Shown here in pieces: positions 36,129-44,452 of a stretch of 64,000 nt of DNA. Every line of letters starts with the position of its first letter. Positions within the stretch are counted from its first letter, which is position 1. The translations under genes were made by a program, and so were the position numbers. The notes below the pieces were generated by a model, which searched no databases, was not told the DNA's origin, and was given only the letters and a program-made list of their open reading frames with translations. The DNA is taken from contig PNAI01000053.1 in the NCBI GenBank assembly GCA_003169835.1, positions 1,147 to 65,146 of the forward strand, written 5' to 3'. Source of the stretch: Hyphomicrobiales bacterium (lineage in GTDB: Bacteria > Pseudomonadota > Alphaproteobacteria > Rhizobiales > Xanthobacteraceae).

Positions 36129-36157
36129 AAGGGCGCCCTGAGGCGCCCTTTTTCTTT
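36129..36157 (+). terminator. Intrinsic terminator downstream of pleD
   Basis: A perfect 9-base-pair stem (AAGGGCGCC/GGCGCCCTT) with a CTGA loop, followed by TTTCTTT on the plus strand. There is no T run on the minus side, so it serves plus-strand transcription (pleD or the structured RNA) and separates it from convergent rpmG. Confidence 0.92.
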
Positions 36158-36180
36158 GCCGCACCGCGGAAAACGACCAC

Positions 36181-36348
36181 TTATTTGATCTTGGATTCCC
36201 GGAATTCGACGTGCTTCTTGGCGATCGGGTCGTATTTCTTCTTGACCAGCTTCTCGGTCATGGTGCGCGAGTTTTTCTTGGTCACATAGTAGTAACCGGT
36301 GTCGGCGCTGGAGATCAGTTTGATCTTGGTGATGACGGCTTTGGCCAT
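36181..36348 (-). CDS. rpmG: 50S ribosomal protein L33
   Basis: A 55-residue L33. The protein reads [20 protein letters not shown], then VTKKNSRTM...[23 protein letters not shown]. It lacks the cysteine pair, so it is the zinc-free form usual in alphaproteobacteria. It lies downstream of the Nudix gene on the same strand (83-base gap). Short but unambiguous. Confidence 0.96.
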   Translation of the reverse strand: MAKAVITKIKLISSADTGYYYVTKKNSRTMTEKLVKKKYDPIAKKHVEFRESKIK

Positions 36349-36431
36349 GGGAAACCTCGTGGATTGTTGATGGGCAACCTAATGGCCGGGGGCGGAATGT
36401 CAAGAAATGCCGCAGTTGTAAGGCCGCCGGG

Positions 36432-37166
36432 CTAGAGCACATCGCGCACGCGCTTGCCGTGCAGCATGCGATAGAACGGCACCGGTTGTTTATGGCTAAA
36501 GCCGGCGTCGATTTGCGCTTGCAGGTCGCGCAACACCAGTTGCGTGATGGCAATGAGATCGAGCTTGCTGGCCTCGGCAATCGGCATCCACACCAGCTCG
36601 ACCAATTCAGCCTTCGGTCCGATGACGCCATCGATGCGATGCGCGATCGCATTCGCGTCAGCAGTAAAAAAACGGGTGTCGTAGCGGCGCGGCCGGCGCG
36701 GCGGTGTGACCGCGCGTGCGATGAAGCGAATGGCCGAAAGATCCACCTCGACATTGGCTTTCGCAAATTCAGTCCAGGGACCCGCCGGTGCCTTGGGTGT
36801 CTTGGTGGTTTTGCGGCCGATGAGCAGGCCGGTTTCTTCAAAGGTTTCGCGGAGCGCGGTGAGGACGAATGTACGGGCCTTGGCGGCGCTCGGCTGACTC
36901 ATACGGCGCATCAGTTGCGCTTCCGTGCGCTTATCGAGGCCGCGCGCCACCGGCATCAGGCGATCGGCGGGATCGACGCGGCCGCCCGGGAACACGAATT
37001 TTCCGGGCAGGAAGACATGGCCTTCGTGACGCCGGCCCATCAGCACTTTCGGCACCGGCCCTGTGCGGTCGATCAATATGAGGCTCGCAGCATCCTTGGG
37101 TCGCCGGTTGGGAAAGGACTCGCGCATGTGCGGGTCCTGCTCGAAGCGATCCGCAAGGTCGTTCAT
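36432..37166 (-). CDS. Nudix hydrolase
   Basis: A 244-residue Nudix protein. The fold starts with DAASLILIDRTGPVPKVLMG and the Nudix box is split by a longer insert: FPGGRVDPADR comes first, followed further on by RTFVLTALRETFEETGLLIG, which supplies the REUXEEXGU part. It should hydrolyse a nucleoside diphosphate linked to another group; the substrate is unknown. The start overlaps the rnr stop by ATGA (37163-37166), so rnr and this gene are translationally coupled, the conserved rhizobial order rnr-nudix-rpmG. Confidence 0.88.
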   Translation of the reverse strand: MNDLADRFEQDPHMRESFPNRRPKDAASLILIDRTGPVPKVLMGRRHEGHVFLPGKFVFPGGRVDPADRLMPVARGLDKRTEAQLMRRMSQPSAAKARTFVLTALRETFEETGLLIGRKTTKTPKAPAGPWTEFAKANVEVDLSAIRFIARAVTPPRRPRRYDTRFFTADANAIAHRIDGVIGPKAELVELVWMPIAEASKLDLIAITQLVLRDLQAQIDAGFSHKQPVPFYRMLHGKRVRDVL

Positions 37167-39448
37167 CGGTGGCGCTTTCCGCGGTGGGTCTGCTCATGAC
37201 GCTCCCGGCGCGGGGGTTTGCGGCTGGTTCCCGCAGGGCGGGGGCGGCCGGCCATGCGCCCTTCCGACAAGAGTTCGAACCGCAAGGCGCCCGCGACGGG
37301 CGCCGCTTCGACGAGGCGGACGGTGACCTTGTCGCCGAGCCGGTGGGTTTCGCCCGAACGCGAGCCGACCATGGCGCGGGCATCCTCTTCATAACGGAAA
37401 TAGTCCGCGCCGAGTGTGCGTGCCGGGACAAAGCCGTCGGCGCCGGTGTCATCGAGCTTGACGAAAAGGCCAGCGCGGGTGACGCCGCTGATGTGGCCGG
37501 TAAATGTCGCGCCGACCCGGTCGGCGAGAAAATGCGCGATAAGGCGGTCGGCGGTCTCGCGTTCCGCTTTCATGGCCCGGCGTTCGGTGGCCGAAATCTG
37601 CGCTGCGATTTCGCCGAGCGCCGCCATGTCCATGTCCTCCGGCGCTCCGTCTTTACCGAGCTTGCCAGCGCGGATGAGCGCGCGATGCACGGTGAGATCG
37701 GCATAGCGGCGGATCGGGGAGGTGAAATGGGCGTAGCGGCGCAGGTTCAGGCCAAAGTGGCCGTAGTTCTCCGATGAATATTCGGCTTGCGCCTGGGAGC
37801 GCAGCACCACTTCGTTGACGAGTTGCTCGACGTCCTGGCCCTTCACGCGCGCGAGGATGCCGTTGAACTGGGCGGGGCGTATCGCGCCGCCCTTTGGCAA
37901 TGAGATATGCAGCGTTTCGAGAAATTTGCGCAGCGCCTCGAGCTTTTCCAGCGAGGGTTCGTCGTGCACACGATAGATCAGCGGGATTCGCGCACGCTCA
38001 AGCGTCTCGGCGGCCGCGACATTGGCGAGGATCATGAACTCTTCGATCAGCCGGTGCGCATCGAGCCGCGCAGGCGAGATCACGCGATCCACCGTGCCGT
38101 CGTCTTTGAGCACGATCTTGCGCTCCGGCAGATCGAGGTCGAGGGGCCCGCGCGCTTCGCGCTCGCGTTTCAACGCAGCATAAGCGTCGTAGAGCGGTTT
38201 GAGCACGGTGGTGACGAGCGGCCCAGTGTCCTCGTCCGTCCGGCCATCGATCGCGGCCTGCGCCTGCGCGTAATGCAGTTTTGCCGCCGAGCGCATCAGC
38301 ACGCGATGAAAGGTGTGCGAGCGCTTCCGCCCGTCGCGGCCGACGATCATTCGTACCGCGAGCGCCGCGCGGTCCTCGTTGGCTTTGAGCGAGCACAGAT
38401 CGTTGGAGATGCGCTCGGGCAGCATGGGCACGACGCGGTCGGGAAAATAGACCGAGTTGCCGCGAAGAAGCGCCTCGCGATCGAGCGCGGAACCGGGCGG
38501 TACGTAATGACCGACATCGGCAATGGCGACCGTAAGGATAAATCCCCCGGAGTTGTTGGGATCGGAATCGGGCGCGGCGTGCACCGCGTCGTCGTGATCT
38601 TTGGCGTCCACCGGATCGATGGTGATGAGCGGAAGCTTGCGCCAATCCTCGCGGCCGGACATGCCGACGGGTTTTGCCGCCTCGGCTTCGGCCAGAGTAT
38701 CGCTGCGGAAAAACTGCGGAATGCCGTGTGCATGAATGGCGATGAGGCTGATCGTGCGTTCGCTATTGAGCGAGCCGAGCTTTTCCTCGACGCGCGCTGC
38801 CGGCGGGCCATGGTGGCCCTGCCGGATGACATGGACGGCGATGAGGTCGCCGTCGCGCGCATCGTTGGTGGCGCTCGGCGCAATGGTGAGTTCCCTGCCG
38901 AGCTGCTTCTTGTCGATCGGGACAAGACGTCCGCCGCCGCCGGGAACGCTGCGGAAGACGCCGAGCACGCGCTCCGGCGCGCTGTCGATGACCTTGATGA
39001 CACGGCCGGTGAAACGAATGGCGTCATCTTCGTCGCCGGTTTCTTCGACGCGTAAGAGCGCGCGATCGCCGATGCCGGCAACTTCGGCCGGTCGGTCGCG
39101 GCGCGGGGCGGCAACGCGGATTTTTGGCGGTGGTCCGTGCGCGGCCTCGTCCCATTCGGTCGGCATGGCGATCAATTCGCCGTCGGTGTCGCGGCCGGTG
39201 ATGTCGGAAAGCGTGACGGAGGGGAGGGTGCCGGGGTGATGCAGTTTGCGGTGGCGGGATTCGACCCGGCCTTCATTGGCAAGTTCGCGCAACATTTGTT
39301 TGAGCGCGATGCGATTTGCGTTCTTCAGTCCAAAGGCGCGGGCGATTTCGCGTGCGCCGATTTTACCGGGCCGTGTGCCAATGAAAGCGAGGATTGCTTC
39401 CTTGGTTGGAAAGGCGGATGGCTTCTTACTTTGGGGATTTTTGTTCAA
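37163..39448 (-). CDS. rnr: Ribonuclease R
   Basis: A 761-residue 3'-5' exoribonuclease. Domains: an N-terminal winged helix (PTKEAILAFIGTRPGKIGAR), cold-shock domains, the RNB catalytic domain with LITIDPVDAKDHDDAV (the metal-binding aspartates) and HFTSPIRRYADLTVHR, and an S1 domain (GATFTGHISGVTRAGLFVKL). A basic tail (GTSRKPPRRERHEQTHRGKRHR minus ends) follows. It degrades structured RNA in quality control. It lies between topA (91 bases upstream) and the Nudix gene on the same strand. Confidence 0.96.
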   Translation of the reverse strand: MNKNPQSKKPSAFPTKEAILAFIGTRPGKIGAREIARAFGLKNANRIALKQMLRELANEGRVESRHRKLHHPGTLPSVTLSDITGRDTDGELIAMPTEWDEAAHGPPPKIRVAAPRRDRPAEVAGIGDRALLRVEETGDEDDAIRFTGRVIKVIDSAPERVLGVFRSVPGGGGRLVPIDKKQLGRELTIAPSATNDARDGDLIAVHVIRQGHHGPPAARVEEKLGSLNSERTISLIAIHAHGIPQFFRSDTLAEAEAAKPVGMSGREDWRKLPLITIDPVDAKDHDDAVHAAPDSDPNNSGGFILTVAIADVGHYVPPGSALDREALLRGNSVYFPDRVVPMLPERISNDLCSLKANEDRAALAVRMIVGRDGRKRSHTFHRVLMRSAAKLHYAQAQAAIDGRTDEDTGPLVTTVLKPLYDAYAALKREREARGPLDLDLPERKIVLKDDGTVDRVISPARLDAHRLIEEFMILANVAAAETLERARIPLIYRVHDEPSLEKLEALRKFLETLHISLPKGGAIRPAQFNGILARVKGQDVEQLVNEVVLRSQAQAEYSSENYGHFGLNLRRYAHFTSPIRRYADLTVHRALIRAGKLGKDGAPEDMDMAALGEIAAQISATERRAMKAERETADRLIAHFLADRVGATFTGHISGVTRAGLFVKLDDTGADGFVPARTLGADYFRYEEDARAMVGSRSGETHRLGDKVTVRLVEAAPVAGALRFELLSEGRMAGRPRPAGTSRKPPRRERHEQTHRGKRHR

Positions 39449-39538
39449 TGATAGGCCTTGGCGCGGAAAGCGCGCGATTAAGCAATATATCTAAATATGA
39501 GTTGGCGGTTTTACCAGCGCGACACGTCGAGAGGCGGA

Positions 39539-42253
39539 TTATTTCGCCCGCGATTTCGACCGGCGAACGGCCTTGGTTGCGGCCGGTGCAGGCGCGACTG
39601 CTGCAGCAGCGGCGCGTTTCTTCGATTTGGGTGCGGTCTTTTGCGCGGGGGTGGACGCGGGTTCCTTACGTGCCTTCTTCGCGGGTGCGCCACGGCGCCG
39701 TTGGGACGGCGCGCCACCCGTGCGCTCGGCGCGGGCGTCGAGCAAGCCGATCGCTTCGTCGAGCGTGACCGCTTCCGGCGTCTTATCGCTCGGCAATGTG
39801 GCGTTGATGCCGTTGTGACTGACGTAGGGCCCATAACGGCCATTCTTGACCACGATCGGGCCGCCTTTTTGCGGGTGGTCGCCGAGCGAGCGGCCGGGAT
39901 CGGCACCGAAACGGCGGCCGCGGCTGGGCTTTAGTTTTTTCTCGGCGATCAGCGTGACCGCGCGGTTGAGCCCGATGTTGAGCACCTCGTCGCCATCTTC
40001 GAGATTGGCGTATGTCTTGTCGTGCTTCACGTAGGGACCAAAACGGCCGACGCCGGCGATGATCGGCTGGCCGTCCTCGGGATGCATGCCGACTTCGCGG
40101 GGAAGGGACAGCAGCTTCACGGCACGGTCGAGATCGATGTCGTCTGGCGCCACGTCTTTGGGTAGGCTCGCGCGCTTAGGCTTCACGGCCTCTCCGTCTT
40201 CGTCTTTGGTAGCTTCCCCGAGTTGGAGATAGCTGCCGAAGCGTCCGCTGCGGACAGTGACCTCAAGGCCGGTGTCCGGATCTTCGCCGAGCTTGCGCAT
40301 GCCGCCGCCGTTACCGTCGGCGCCGACGGTGAGCTGGCGCGTAAACTTGCATTCCGGATAGTTTGAGCAACCGACAAATCCGCCGAAGCGTCCGAGCTTG
40401 AGTCCGATCTTACCGGTCGCGCAATTCGGGCACTTGCGCGGGTCGGTACCGTCGGCTCGTGGCGGGAAGAGGTGCGGTGCCAGCACGGCGTCGAGTGCGT
40501 CGATCACCTGCGTGATGCGCAAATCTTTGATCTCTCCGACCGCGGCGGTGAAGCCGGTCCAGAAATCGCGCAACACATCGCGCCACGCGATTTCGTTGTT
40601 GGAGATGAGATCGAGCTGCTCTTCGAGATTGGCGGTGAAGTCGTATTCGACATAGCGGGCGAAGAAATTCTCAAGGAACGCGGTGAGCACGCGCCCCTTG
40701 TCTTCGGGCATGAGCCGCTTCTTGTCGAGGCGAACGTAGCCGCGGTCCCGCAGCACTTGGAGGATCGAGGCATAGGTCGATGGACGGCCGATGCCGAGTT
40801 CTTCCATGCGCTTGACTAGCGAGGCTTCGGAATAGCGCGGGGGCGGCTCGGTGAAATGCTGGCTCGCTTCGATCGATTTCTTATCGAGCTTCTCACTCGC
40901 CGACATCGCGGGCAAGCGACGCGACTCATCGTCTTCGCCGGCCTCGTTTGGATCGTCGAGGTCTTCACGATAAAGCTTGAGAAAGCCGTCAAATTTGATT
41001 ACCTGGCCGGTCGCCCGCAATTCAATATTGTGCCCACCGGCCGGCGCGACGATGTCCACTGTGGTGCGTTCGAGTTCGGCGGATTGCATCTGGCTTGCGA
41101 CCGCGCGGTTCCAGATCAGCTCATAGAGCTTGGCTTGATCGGGCTCCACGGCGCGCGCGACATCGTGCGGTGAGCGCGTGGGGTCGGTCGGCCGCACGGC
41201 TTCGTGCGCTTCCTGTGCGTTCTTGGACTTGTTCTGGTAGCGGCGCGGTGCATCCGGAACGTATGACGCGCCGTAATCACCACCGATCATCTTGCGGATC
41301 TCGGTGATGGCTTCCTCCGCCATGTCGATGCCGTCGGTGCGCATATAAGTGATGAGACCGACGGTTTCGCCGTCGATATCGATGCCTTCATACAGCCGTT
41401 GCGCGAGCCGCATTGTCTGCGCGGGAGCTAAACCGAGCTTGCGGCTGGCTTCCTGCTGCATCGTGGAAGTGGTGAAGGGCGGGGGCGGGTTGCGCCGGGC
41501 CGGTTTTGCCTCGACGTTGGCAATCGTGAACGCAGAGTTCTCGAGCGCCTGCTTTAATTCTTCGGCACGGGCGCCGGTGCCAATGTCGAGCCGCTGGATT
41601 TTTTCGCCGTCGGCGCCGACCAGGCGGGCTTCGAATTCGTCGCCGCGCGGCGTCGCAAGCTTTGCGATCAGCGACCAGTATTCGCGCGCAACAAATTTTT
41701 CGATCTCGAGCTCGCGGTCGCAGACCAGACGCAGCGCCACCGATTGCACGCGGCCGGCGGAACGTGCGCCGGGCAACTTGCGCCAGAGCACCGGCGAGAG
41801 CGTGAAGCCTACGAGATAGTCGAGCGCGCGGCGGGCGAGATAGGCGTCGACCAGCGCGCCGTCGATTTCGCGCGGGTGCTGCATGGCCTCGACGACCGCC
41901 TGTTTGGTGATGGCGTTAAATACCACCCGCTGGACGGTGAGCTTCTTGAGGGCGTGCTTCTCTTTAAGCACCTCGAGCACATGCCAGGAGATGGCCTCGC
42001 CCTCGCGGTCGGGGTCGGTGGCCAGGATGAGCGTGTCGGCACCCACGATCGCATCGGAAATGTCGTTGAGGCGCTTCTGCGCCTTGGGGTCGACCTCCCA
42101 CTTCATGTGGAAGTCATCGTTCGGGTCGACCGACCCGTCCTTGGCCGGCAAGTCGCGGACATGGCCAAAAGAGGCCAGGACGGAGTAGCCCGGGCCCAGA
42201 TACTTGTTGATCGTCTTGGCCTTGGCGGGGGACTCGACAACGACGATTTTCAT
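39539..42253 (-). CDS. topA: DNA topoisomerase I
   Basis: A 904-residue type IA topoisomerase. The Toprim domain begins MKIVVVESPAKAKTINKYLG and has ATDPDREGEAISWHV; the catalytic tyrosine is about Tyr303 in GLITYMRTDGID. One four-cysteine zinc motif (CPNCATGKIGLKLGRFGGFV then GCSNYPEC) follows, then several zinc-less Toprim-C repeats (RFGSYLQLGE, RFGPYVKHDK, RYGPYVSHNG) and a Lys/Ala/Pro tail rich in basic residues. It relaxes negative supercoils. In relatives dprA lies just upstream; here a damaged region intervenes. Confidence 0.97.
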   Translation of the reverse strand: MKIVVVESPAKAKTINKYLGPGYSVLASFGHVRDLPAKDGSVDPNDDFHMKWEVDPKAQKRLNDISDAIVGADTLILATDPDREGEAISWHVLEVLKEKHALKKLTVQRVVFNAITKQAVVEAMQHPREIDGALVDAYLARRALDYLVGFTLSPVLWRKLPGARSAGRVQSVALRLVCDRELEIEKFVAREYWSLIAKLATPRGDEFEARLVGADGEKIQRLDIGTGARAEELKQALENSAFTIANVEAKPARRNPPPPFTTSTMQQEASRKLGLAPAQTMRLAQRLYEGIDIDGETVGLITYMRTDGIDMAEEAITEIRKMIGGDYGASYVPDAPRRYQNKSKNAQEAHEAVRPTDPTRSPHDVARAVEPDQAKLYELIWNRAVASQMQSAELERTTVDIVAPAGGHNIELRATGQVIKFDGFLKLYREDLDDPNEAGEDDESRRLPAMSASEKLDKKSIEASQHFTEPPPRYSEASLVKRMEELGIGRPSTYASILQVLRDRGYVRLDKKRLMPEDKGRVLTAFLENFFARYVEYDFTANLEEQLDLISNNEIAWRDVLRDFWTGFTAAVGEIKDLRITQVIDALDAVLAPHLFPPRADGTDPRKCPNCATGKIGLKLGRFGGFVGCSNYPECKFTRQLTVGADGNGGGMRKLGEDPDTGLEVTVRSGRFGSYLQLGEATKDEDGEAVKPKRASLPKDVAPDDIDLDRAVKLLSLPREVGMHPEDGQPIIAGVGRFGPYVKHDKTYANLEDGDEVLNIGLNRAVTLIAEKKLKPSRGRRFGADPGRSLGDHPQKGGPIVVKNGRYGPYVSHNGINATLPSDKTPEAVTLDEAIGLLDARAERTGGAPSQRRRGAPAKKARKEPASTPAQKTAPKSKKRAAAAAVAPAPAATKAVRRSKSRAK

Positions 42254-42508
42254 TTAACTCCAAGCGGTTAGATGCAGAAATGGAGGAAATTTTGCGACGA
42301 CAGGGTGCCTCCGATTCGTAGGAAACATGGGTAACTCATTGCTACCTGTCAAATTGCTAAGGACCACGAAGGTTTGATTGAGGGGCGAAATGGGGTCCGG
42401 ACAAGCACAACTGAACACAACTAAAACGGGAAGTATTTATATTTTTTCTCCTATTAGTATATGTTTGTCGGCCCAGTTGGGGAGTTCAGACCCTGGGCGG
42501 ATGGCGGG

Positions 42509-42707
42509 ATGGCAAATCTTACAGACACTGAGCTAGGACGCGACAGCGACCAAGTCGCGGTCTATGTGGCGGAGCTGACCGGCGAACTCGCGCTGGCATG
42601 GGCTCGACGCGCTTGCGTACCTGCTCGATATGGCACGGCTGGAAGCGGAAAGCGCCGCGCAGCGGCCGAAAAAGGCCGAAGCCAAACCCAAGATCGCTCA
42701 CGGTTAG
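42509..42707 (+). pseudogene. Frameshifted small conserved protein
   Basis: The first frame from 42509 reads MANLTDTELGRDSD, QVAVYVAELTGELAL and then loses sense. The continuation lies in another frame from CAT at 42597: HGLDALAYLLDMARLEAESA, then a Lys/Ala tail to TAG at 42707. Intact relatives that I remember from Bradyrhizobium-like genomes have AELTGELA-x-MARRHGLDALxYLLDMARLEAE, so about 11 bases (MARR codons) appear to be lost at ~42595. Small protein of unknown function. The 255 bases before it are AT-rich with no gene. Confidence 0.6.
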
Positions 42708-42713
42708 GTCATA

Positions 42714-43925
42714 TCAGGGGCGCTTGATTCCAAGCCGATCCAGCAGGGCTGAGGTTGGATGGCCGTCAGGCAGCATTCCGAATTTTACCTGTTCGGACCG
42801 GATTGAATCCCTCAAATCGAAGTCGATGTGAGCCGTAAAGTTGTTGACCTTGTAGCCCAGCTCGGCGAGCCGCTTTTGCAGGGCGATGCGGTCATCGCGC
42901 GAAAGCTGCGTGGCTTGTTCCGGCCACGCCGCGCGGATCGCCCCCATCCCGCGCATGCGATCAGCCAGATGTCCGATGGCGAGCGCGTAGACGTCCGAAT
43001 TGTTGTATTCCTTGATGACATCGAAATTCTTCGTCACCACGAACGCAGGGCCAGGCACGCCGGTCGGAAAGAACAGGATGGCGTCGCCGCTTGTGGGATA
43101 GGCTCCGCCGTCCGCGCGCTTGACGCCGAGTTTGGTCCATTCCGTAAACGAGGCGCGGCTGCGGCGATAATCGAAGCCGTCGGGTATCGTGACCTCGAAA
43201 CCCCACGGCAGACCGAATTGCCAACCTTCTTTGCGGAAATAATTTGCGGTCGAGGCGACCACGTCAGGAACGTTGTTCCAGATGTCGCGTTTGCCGTCGC
43301 CGGAAAAATCCACCGCGAAGTCGAAGAAATTCGAAGGCATGAACTGGGTCTGTCCCATCGCTCCGGCCCAGGAGCTCACGAATTTGTCGCGCGCGACATG
43401 ACCTTCCTGGAGAATTTTCAACGCAACCAGAAGCTCGTTGCGGAAATACGGATGTCGGTAGTTGGCTTGCGCCAGGGTGACAAGCGAGCGGATGACGTCC
43501 CACTTGTCCTTGTCGGCGCCATAGGACGTTTCCATTCCCCAGATGGCGAGGATGATCCAGCGTTCGACCTGATATTTCTTTTCGACCTCATCGAAGGTCA
43601 CGCGCCATTCGGTGGCTTTGCGTACGCCTTCCTTGGCGCGGCCGGGGGAGGCGATCGAGTTCACGTAAGCGCCGGCCGGTTTGCCGTATTCCGGTTGACG
43701 TCTGGTGATCGGCATCACGCGCGGATCGGGCGTAATGCCGTTGAATGCCAGATCGAAGGTCGTGCGCTTGATGCCTTGCTTTTGGGCGTCGCGCCAAAGC
43801 TGGTCGAGAAAAACTTTGTATTCGACGACCGGTGGAGGATTCGGATCGACCCATGGGGGGGCGGCAGCTGCAATGCTGCCGAAGGCAATCGTTAACGCGA
43901 AAAGGGAGACGAGGCGTTTGATCAT
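42714..43925 (-). CDS. Lytic murein transglycosylase (MltB-like)
   Basis: A 403-residue exported enzyme. The signal peptide is MIKRLVSLFALTIAFGSIAA. The catalytic glutamate is Glu132 in IWGMETSYG, followed by WAGAMGQTQFMPSNFFDFAV, the MltB family signature. A peptidoglycan-binding domain of ~60 residues closes the protein (LQKRLAELGYKVNNFTAHID). It cleaves glycan strands forming 1,6-anhydro-MurNAc ends. The SLT-family membrane lipobox is absent, so it is probably soluble in the periplasm. It follows the dprA remnant by nine bases. Confidence 0.92.
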   Translation of the reverse strand: MIKRLVSLFALTIAFGSIAAAAPPWVDPNPPPVVEYKVFLDQLWRDAQKQGIKRTTFDLAFNGITPDPRVMPITRRQPEYGKPAGAYVNSIASPGRAKEGVRKATEWRVTFDEVEKKYQVERWIILAIWGMETSYGADKDKWDVIRSLVTLAQANYRHPYFRNELLVALKILQEGHVARDKFVSSWAGAMGQTQFMPSNFFDFAVDFSGDGKRDIWNNVPDVVASTANYFRKEGWQFGLPWGFEVTIPDGFDYRRSRASFTEWTKLGVKRADGGAYPTSGDAILFFPTGVPGPAFVVTKNFDVIKEYNNSDVYALAIGHLADRMRGMGAIRAAWPEQATQLSRDDRIALQKRLAELGYKVNNFTAHIDFDLRDSIRSEQVKFGMLPDGHPTSALLDRLGIKRP

Positions 43926-43934
43926 TGCGCCATC

Positions 43935-44225
43935 TTATATCAGAGAAACTAAGGCGCCGCCGTGGCGTTCGATCCGGCCGGCAATCTCAAGCTCGAGCAA
44001 CACGGTGCGCACGATCGCGGGCGAAGAGCCGACAGGCGGACCAAGTCGTCAATTGCGACCGGCGCCGGGCCAAGCAGCGTAATCAGGCGGGCGCGTTCGT
44101 CGGCACCGGGCTCGGAGAGCGGCGGGGCGGTCGGTCCGGGTTCTTCGACCGGCAGCTCTGATAGGCTGACCAAGGATCGGACGCAGCACGCTGATCACAT
44201 CGGCCGCCTCGGTGACGAGGTTCAT
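43935..44225 (-). pseudogene. dprA: dprA remnant (C-terminal part, two frameshifts)
   Basis: Read on the minus strand, the 3' end of dprA is recognisable in three frames: NLVTEAADVISVLRPILGQP, then ELPVEEPGPT...[23 protein letters not shown], then [20 protein letters not shown] ending GGALVSLI and TAA at 43935-43937. These are the end of the Rossmann domain and the winged-helix domain of DprA, the RecA loader needed for natural transformation. At least two frameshifts and loss of the whole N-terminal part make it non-functional. It continues directly into an IS110 transposase fragment. Confidence 0.8.
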
Positions 44226-44306
44226 CACATTGCCTACCGCATCAATGCCATGAACTTGAAAAACAGACTTTGCGATGTCGAGACCGATTGTCGTGATCGT
44301 TCGCAT
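44226..44306 (-). mobile_element. IS110-family transposase fragment (N-terminal 27 codons)
   Basis: The minus strand reads MRTITTIGLDIAKSVFQVHG then IDAVGNV, the hallmark start of an IS110 (DEDD) transposase, including the first catalytic Asp in GLDIAK. It stops abruptly and is fused to the dprA remnant in frame. Only a fragment of the element is left; the rest of the transposase is missing. Confidence 0.82.
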
Positions 44307-44452
44307 GTTTGGCTCCTCCAAATCGAGGGGCCCTAGCAGCACCTACAGCTATGGCACTTACGTGCCGGTGGAGGAGCCGTCCACAGCATCAAAAGCTGCC
44401 GTGGCAGAAATGGAGCCACTTAGTATCTATTGTGGATTTAGAGGTGGTGACT

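Noticed and set aside
37910-39055. Long plus-strand frame opposite rnr
   Set aside because: A GC-rich antisense shadow of the ribonuclease R gene; no ribosome-binding site or family.
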